Assembly: GCA_964502465.1 (NCBI GenBank) | Contig: CAZCWX010000003.1 | Location: 1-10,844, forward strand | Direction of reading: 5' to 3' | DNA from: CAZCWX01 sp964502465 | GTDB taxonomy: Bacteria; Desulfobacterota; Binatia; Bin18 | DNA length: 10,844 nucleotides | Shown here: in pieces, positions 8,051-10,844 of the stretch | Layout of the letters: each line of letters begins with the position of its first letter | How positions within the stretch are numbered: the first letter of the stretch is position 1 | Position numbers and translations under genes: made by a program | The notes under the pieces: model-generated | What the model saw: only the letters and a program-made list of their open reading frames with translations | Databases searched by the model: none | Told to the model about the DNA's origin: nothing

Positions 8051-9049
8051 TCATCCGTTGAGTTTCGTAGCATACCGTCTTGCGTTGAGTTCCTCTTGTC
8101 TTTGCTCTAGCGGTTCTCCTGGAATTTCGCGCTCTTGCGTTGTCAGTACATAGAGCAGTGCCATGCGCACAGCGACCCCATTCGTCACCTGCTCGAAGAT
8201 CACTGAGTACGGACCATCAGCAACCTGCGAGTCAATTTCGATCCCTCTATTCATTGGTCCGGGATGCATAATGAGAACATCATCCTTGGCCTCGGCGAGA
8301 ACCATCGGAGTAATGCAGAAATGGCGTGAGTAGTCTTCTACACTCGGCAAAAAATTGCGCGCTTGCCGCTCCCGCTGCAGGCGAAGCGCCATAACGACAT
8401 CTGCCCCAGCTAACCCAGCTCGCAGATCACTGCACACTTCAGCCCCCCACAAACGAAACTCCGGCGGCAGTAAAGTCGGCGGACCAACCAGACGAACCTT
8501 CGCACCCAAGATGGTGAGCGCCAACAGGTTCGAACGGGCAACTCGACTATGCAAGAGGTCTCCGACAATCGCCACCGTGAGGCCAGCGATCTTTCCCTTG
8601 CGTTCCCGAATCGTCATGACGTCTAGCAGTGCTTGTGTGGGGTGCTCGTGAGTCCCGTCTCCAGCATTGATGACAGGACAGTCAACAAGGCGGGCAAGCA
8701 AATGCGGTGCTCCAGATGAGGGATGGCGAAGAACAATGGCGGACGGTCGCATCGCCACCAGGGTGCGAGCAGTGTCGAGCAAAGTTTCTCCTTTGGTCAC
8801 ACTGCTGACTGCGGCAGTAATGTTGATCGCGTCAGCCGATAAACGCTTTGCCGCGATCTCAAACGACGTGCGTGTACGAGTGCTCGATTCATAGAAGAGG
8901 TTGATAATAGTCTTCCCACGCAGGGTCGGGACCTTTTTGACTTCGCGTTCTGAGATTTCACGGAAGGACTCAGCCATATCGAGCAGAAACAGCAACTCGT
9001 CCTGGCAGAGTCCTTCGATCCCAAGCAAATGCCGCCGCTTGAACGTCAC
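8051..9049 (-). CDS. pyrB: Aspartate carbamoyltransferase catalytic chain
   Basis: PyrB condenses carbamoyl phosphate with aspartate, the committed step of pyrimidine synthesis. The 332-residue product has the carbamoyl-phosphate loop STRTR at residues 56-60 within FYESSTRTRTSFE, and HPTQALLD at 136-143. The aspartate-domain segment HPGPMNRGIEID is present in the C-terminal half. It is about 20-28 residues longer than the E. coli or B. subtilis chains, mostly as a charged C-terminal tail after the YVLTTQ segment. No pyrI regulatory subunit gene is adjacent, so allostery of the E. coli kind is not expected; partnership with PyrC is more likely. Translation starts at GTG, fixed by a strong AAGGAG at 9055-9060 with five bases of spacing, overlapping the pyrR stop codon. 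Confidence 0.98.
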   Translation of the reverse strand: MTFKRRHLLGIEGLCQDELLFLLDMAESFREISEREVKKVPTLRGKTIINLFYESSTRTRTSFEIAAKRLSADAINITAAVSSVTKGETLLDTARTLVAMRPSAIVLRHPSSGAPHLLARLVDCPVINAGDGTHEHPTQALLDVMTIRERKGKIAGLTVAIVGDLLHSRVARSNLLALTILGAKVRLVGPPTLLPPEFRLWGAEVCSDLRAGLAGADVVMALRLQRERQARNFLPSVEDYSRHFCITPMVLAEAKDDVLIMHPGPMNRGIEIDSQVADGPYSVIFEQVTNGVAVRMALLYVLTTQEREIPGEPLEQRQEELNARRYATKLNG

Positions 9050-9054
9050 GGCTG

Positions 9055-9060
9055 CTCCTT
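9055..9060 (-). promoter_or_regulatory. Ribosome binding site of pyrB
   Basis: The minus strand reads AAGGAG followed by five bases and the GTG start of pyrB. Its first two bases are the last two of the pyrR stop codon TAA, so termination of pyrR translation places a ribosome on the pyrB start. It is the strongest Shine-Dalgarno inside the operon and decides the non-ATG start. Confidence 0.85.
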
Positions 9061-9595
9061 ATTCAATAACAACTTCATCAATCCCATCGCGCTCGGCCAA
9101 CCGCACATACACGTGCTCGTCATGGGCAGTGGGGAGATTCTTTCCGACGTAATCAGCTCGGATTGGCAGTTCACGGTGGCCACGGTCAATCAGCACCGCC
9201 AATTGGATAGCACGCGGCCGGCCAAAGTCGATCAAGGCGTCTAGCGCTGCGCGGACTGTGCGACCTGTGTACAGGACATCATCGACCAGGACGATACGCA
9301 ACTCATCCATCCGAAACGGAATCTTGGTCCCGCGCACCTCGGGCTGCACGCGGCTCCGTCCGACATCATCACGGTAGAGCGTAATGTCGATCTCTCCACA
9401 AGGGATACTGACCGCTTCAACCCGCTCGATCGCTTCAGCAAGCCGCCGAGACAAATACACCCCACGAGTGTGAATACCAACGAGGGCAAGCCGATCTGTC
9501 CCACGATTCTTCTCCAGCATCTCGTGGGCAATGCGGGTAAGCGCACGTTGAATCGCCACCAGATCCATCACTATTCGTGCCGCTCTTTGAGTCAT
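9059..9595 (-). CDS. pyrR: PyrR pyrimidine operon regulator / uracil phosphoribosyltransferase
   Basis: PyrR is an RNA-binding attenuation protein that senses UMP/UTP against PRPP and usually has weak uracil phosphoribosyltransferase activity. The 178 residues (B. subtilis 181) align throughout with Bacillus PyrR: RALTRIAHEM near residues 18-27, GEIDITLYRDD at 68-78, the PRPP loop VDDVLYTGRT at 104-113, and RGHRELPIRADYVGKN at about 138-153. The basic residues in the first and last of these form part of the known RNA-binding face. The start is uncertain. ATG at 9595 matches the Bacillus N-terminus best; TTG at 9601 and ATG at 9568 are in frame. None has a good Shine-Dalgarno, and the attenuator's U tract ends only eight bases before 9595. 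The gene opens the operon and should regulate its own leader. Confidence 0.96.
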   Translation of the reverse strand: MTQRAARIVMDLVAIQRALTRIAHEMLEKNRGTDRLALVGIHTRGVYLSRRLAEAIERVEAVSIPCGEIDITLYRDDVGRSRVQPEVRGTKIPFRMDELRIVLVDDVLYTGRTVRAALDALIDFGRPRAIQLAVLIDRGHRELPIRADYVGKNLPTAHDEHVYVRLAERDGIDEVVIE

Positions 9596-9603
9596 ACACA
9601 AAC

Positions 9604-9637
9604 AAAAAAAAGGCCCCCTTGAGTTTTCAAGGGGGCC
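9604..9637 (-). terminator. Intrinsic terminator in the pyr leader (attenuator)
   Basis: On the minus strand a perfect 11-bp stem (GGCCCCCUUGA with UCAAGGGGGCC, loop AAAC; 9612-9637) is followed by eight U residues at 9604-9611. This is a textbook intrinsic terminator, but it lies upstream of pyrR in the operon leader, not after a gene. It would stop transcription before the first cistron, and it is also the first strong terminator downstream of the exported-protein gene at 9776-10171. Confidence 0.93.
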
Positions 9638-9679
9638 GTGAGGATGCGTTGCAAACCGTTGAATTTAGTTCTCACCCTT
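9629..9679 (-). promoter_or_regulatory. Predicted antiterminator pairing in the pyr leader
   Basis: GUGAG (9675-9671) can pair with CUCAC (9642-9638), and the adjoining AAGG (9679-9676) with CCUU (9632-9629), leaving five bases bulged on the 3' side. This consumes the middle of the terminator's 5' arm and the 3' arm of the PyrR-binding hairpin's lower stem, so it excludes both. The pairing was found by eye; no folding energy was computed. Its position and logic match the antiterminator of Bacillus pyr attenuators. Confidence 0.6.
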
Positions 9680-9707
9680 CCTAACCTCTCTGGGCTAGAT
9701 TAAAAGG
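9676..9707 (-). ncRNA. PyrR-binding stem-loop (anti-antiterminator)
   Basis: The minus strand forms CUAGCC - CAGAGA - GGUUAG, a six-pair upper stem (one G-U) closed by the hexaloop CAGAGA, which fits the CNGNGA loop known for PyrR sites. The core AGCCCAGAGAGGUU matches the published consensus ARUCCNGNGAGGYU at 13 of 14 positions. Below an asymmetric internal loop (UUAAU against G) a lower stem CCUU/AAGG closes the element. PyrR with bound UMP is expected to hold this hairpin, which prevents the antiterminator and lets the terminator form. The gene directly downstream encodes PyrR itself. Confidence 0.88.
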
Positions 9708-9714
9708 CATACCC

Positions 9715-9743
9715 TTCTTATCGTTCCGGGCGTGCGCTGTCAA
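9715..9743 (-). promoter_or_regulatory. Predicted sigma-70 promoter of the pyr operon
   Basis: A perfect -35 hexamer TTGACA (9743-9738) is followed after 17 bases by TAAGAA (9720-9715), a weak -10 with three matches to the consensus. Transcription would begin at about 9708-9710, the base of the PyrR-binding hairpin, which supports the assignment. A closer -10 match, TTTAAT, lies about 14 bases downstream but has no -35 and would cut off the hairpin. Confidence 0.65.
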
Positions 9744-9775
9744 GTCGTCAGGTCAGAGAGCTTCGCGCCAATCCG

Positions 9776-10171
9776 TCAAGGCAGCATGGGGATTGAAGAC
9801 ATAGGTCTGGTCCGAGGCGGATCATACGGCCCACCATTAAGGGGAAGGAAGGGCTTTTCTCCATCGATGATCTCAGGGGTAATGAAATAGGTGCCCCCTG
9901 TCCACGGCCGCCAGATCCCTTCAGCCGCCCGCTCATTCCCCCCGGTCAGAAAACCGCTGACCCCACCCAGGACAGCCCCGGTTACCCCTACGGAGAACTT
10001 CAGAGCGAAATACGGCACACTCAGGATTGGAGAGACTACCCCCTTGGCTAATTCCGCCCCCATCGGCCTACTCGGCTGTTGCGTCGGTGGAACTCCCTGG
10101 GTCTCTTGCGCCCAACTCATCAGGGGCCATGCAAGAGCCACGACCGCCATCCCAACAACGAAGCGTTTCAT
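9776..10171 (-). CDS. Small exported protein of unknown function
   Basis: I do not recognise this 131-residue protein by name. Residues 1-21 are a Sec-type signal peptide (MKRFVV, a hydrophobic core, then SWA before Gln22), so it is probably periplasmic or envelope-bound. No lipobox cysteine is present. A Pro/Gln-rich stretch follows, then a glycine-rich hydrophobic segment at about 45-76 (SVGVTGAVLGGVSGFLTGG) that could insert into or lie on a membrane. After it come a Trp/Gly-rich patch (IWRPWTGGTYFITPE) and a Pro-rich tail. The start at 10171 is chosen because GGGAGGAGGGT directly precedes it and the signal peptide begins there; an upstream in-frame start at 10204 would add 11 charged residues that spoil the signal. 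It lies directly upstream of the pyr promoter on the same strand with no terminator of its own, but nothing links it to pyrimidine metabolism. Confidence 0.8.
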   Translation of the reverse strand: MKRFVVGMAVVALAWPLMSWAQETQGVPPTQQPSRPMGAELAKGVVSPILSVPYFALKFSVGVTGAVLGGVSGFLTGGNERAAEGIWRPWTGGTYFITPEIIDGEKPFLPLNGGPYDPPRTRPMSSIPMLP

Positions 10172-10436
10172 ACCCTCCTCCCTTCTCTGCGCGCATCTGC
10201 GCAAATTTCTTATTAGGATAAAACCATCCCGTCGAAATTACAACTCACTCATCCTTCCTCGATACATTTTTGCAGAAGGGTTAATTCCTGAAGAAAACTA
10301 CCGATCTAAACGACAACAGGCGTGTGGAATTTCCCTGTAGGCCTCACTCCACGAGGACAGTCAGAGGAAACAGCATCATAAAGTGGAGAGAGGTCGTTTC
10401 ACTGTTTAGGCAGCAAAAATACGGTGTGGAGGCAGT
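10172..10436. other. Divergent intergenic region
   Basis: These 265 bases separate the exported-protein gene (minus) from the HPt gene (plus) and should hold promoters for both. A minus-strand candidate is given separately. For the plus-strand gene I found no pair of hexamers good enough to call and no sigma-54 type GG-N10-GC site. There is no strong hairpin, repeat or small gene with a ribosome binding site. Confidence 0.5.
10215..10243 (-). promoter_or_regulatory. Candidate promoter of the exported-protein gene
   Basis: The minus strand carries TTGTAA (10243-10238), 17 bases, then TATCCT (10220-10215). Each hexamer has four of six matches to the sigma-70 consensus at ideal spacing, about 45 bases upstream of the start codon. 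It is a weak prediction in an AT-richer stretch. Confidence 0.35.
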
Positions 10437-10808
10437 ATGCATCATGACATATCAGAACATTTGGCCCCAACTTTTAATTTAGTCGAAGCGCTGGAACGGG
10501 TGGATGGAGACCGACAGTTACTCGGCGAACTGGCCGCCCTGTTTTTGCAAGAGTGTCCTCAGATGCTCGCCGAGATCCGGGAGGCTCTCGCCTCTCACAA
10601 CCCGAAAGCGCTGCAGCACTCTGCGCATACCCTCAAGGGGTCGGTCGGTAATTTCGGGGCGCTGTCTGCCAGCGAGGCAGCATTTGTCCTGGAAAGAATG
10701 GGGCGCCAAGGAGATCTTTCCGCTGCGCATGCAGCGTTCACCCATCTCGAAGCCGAACTCACTCGTCTCCGGCCTGCTCTCGCCGCTCTCATCGAAGAGG
10801 CAGCGTGA
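10437..10808 (+). CDS. Stand-alone histidine phosphotransfer (HPt) protein
   Basis: HPt proteins are cytoplasmic four-helix bundles that relay phosphoryl groups between receiver domains in multi-step phosphorelays. This 123-residue protein is essentially one HPt domain. The phospho-accepting residue should be His64 in SAHTLKGSVGNFG, the signature HxLKG motif followed by the conserved glycine/asparagine turn. Helices before it (NLVEALERVDGDRQLLGELAALFL) and after it (ASEAAFVLERMGRQGD) fit the fold, and there is no kinase, receiver or membrane segment. The ATG is preceded by GGAGG four bases upstream. Its stop lies 22 bases before the next plus-strand start, so it probably opens an operon that may contain a response regulator or hybrid kinase. 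The cognate partners are not visible. Confidence 0.9.
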   Translation: MHHDISEHLAPTFNLVEALERVDGDRQLLGELAALFLQECPQMLAEIREALASHNPKALQHSAHTLKGSVGNFGALSASEAAFVLERMGRQGDLSAAHAAFTHLEAELTRLRPALAALIEEAA

Positions 10809-10830
10809 GATCAAAGAAAAGGGGACAGCA

Positions 10831-10844
10831 ATGTCTGAGAAAGA
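10831..10844 (+). CDS. Start of a downstream gene, cut by the window end
   Basis: An ATG at 10831 follows AAAAGGGG by about six bases and comes 22 bases after the HPt stop codon. Only four full codons (Met-Ser-Glu-Lys) are present, so no function can be given. Its position suggests co-transcription with the HPt gene. Confidence 0.5.

Noticed and set aside
7467..8153. 228-codon plus-strand open frame across pyrC and pyrB
   Set aside because: It is antisense to two genes with intact catalytic motifs and shows no family features, so it is a shadow of their codon bias.
9604..9637. Terminator belonging only to the upstream minus-strand gene
   Set aside because: It lies about 140 bases past that gene, beyond a promoter and a PyrR-binding hairpin, and just before pyrR. 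Attenuation explains its place better, though it may also end that upstream transcript.
10340..10362. Small hairpin CCTC...GAGG upstream of the HPt gene
   Set aside because: Only four base pairs with a seven-base loop and no U tract, which is expected by chance.
10300..10436. Sigma-54 or sigma-70 promoter for the HPt gene
   Set aside because: No GG-N10-GC pair and no pair of hexamers with acceptable matches and spacing was found.

Overview
This window carries a complete, tightly packed pyrimidine-biosynthesis operon on the minus strand. Reading leftward from position 9743, the order is promoter, PyrR-type attenuator leader, pyrR, pyrB, pyrC, carA, carB and recG. The junctions are 9, 26 and 54 bases, an 8-base overlap (carA/carB) and 16 bases. 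No terminator is visible between the genes, so recG, a DNA-repair helicase gene, looks like the last cistron of a pyrimidine operon. To the right lie a small exported protein of unknown function (minus strand, 9776-10171), a 265-base divergent intergenic region, and on the plus strand a stand-alone histidine phosphotransfer (HPt) protein followed by the first bases of another gene.

The best signal in non-coding DNA is the 5' leader of the pyr operon. A TTGACA -35 box and a weak -10 predict a transcript that begins at the base of a stem-loop with the hexaloop CAGAGA. Its core matches the known PyrR-binding consensus at 13 of 14 positions. Downstream is a perfect 11-bp GC-rich hairpin followed by eight U residues, ending a few bases before the pyrR start. 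A third pairing, mutually exclusive with the other two, can be drawn between them. This is the three-state architecture of the Bacillus pyr attenuators: PyrR bound to UMP stabilises the anti-antiterminator, the terminator forms, and transcription stops before pyrR. The genes then feed back on themselves. CarA/CarB make carbamoyl phosphate, PyrB joins it to aspartate, PyrC closes the ring, and PyrR senses the end product.

A second theme is heptanucleotide tandem repeats. Three arrays with different 7-base units lie inside the reading frames of carA and carB, and a short one lies between pyrC and carA. In carA and at one carB site the array coincides with extra residues in an inter-domain linker, so these elements appear to have been accommodated in frame in essential genes.

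The organism is a bacterium of moderate GC content. The HPt protein, the signal peptide of the small exported protein and the general style of the proteins suggest a Gram-negative-type lineage (Nitrospirota, NC10, Tectomicrobia or deltaproteobacterial relatives are my guesses). The sequence alone does not settle this. No tRNA, rRNA, CRISPR array, transposase or phage gene was found. Most of the window is ordinary core metabolism; the leader and the heptamer arrays deserve the second look.
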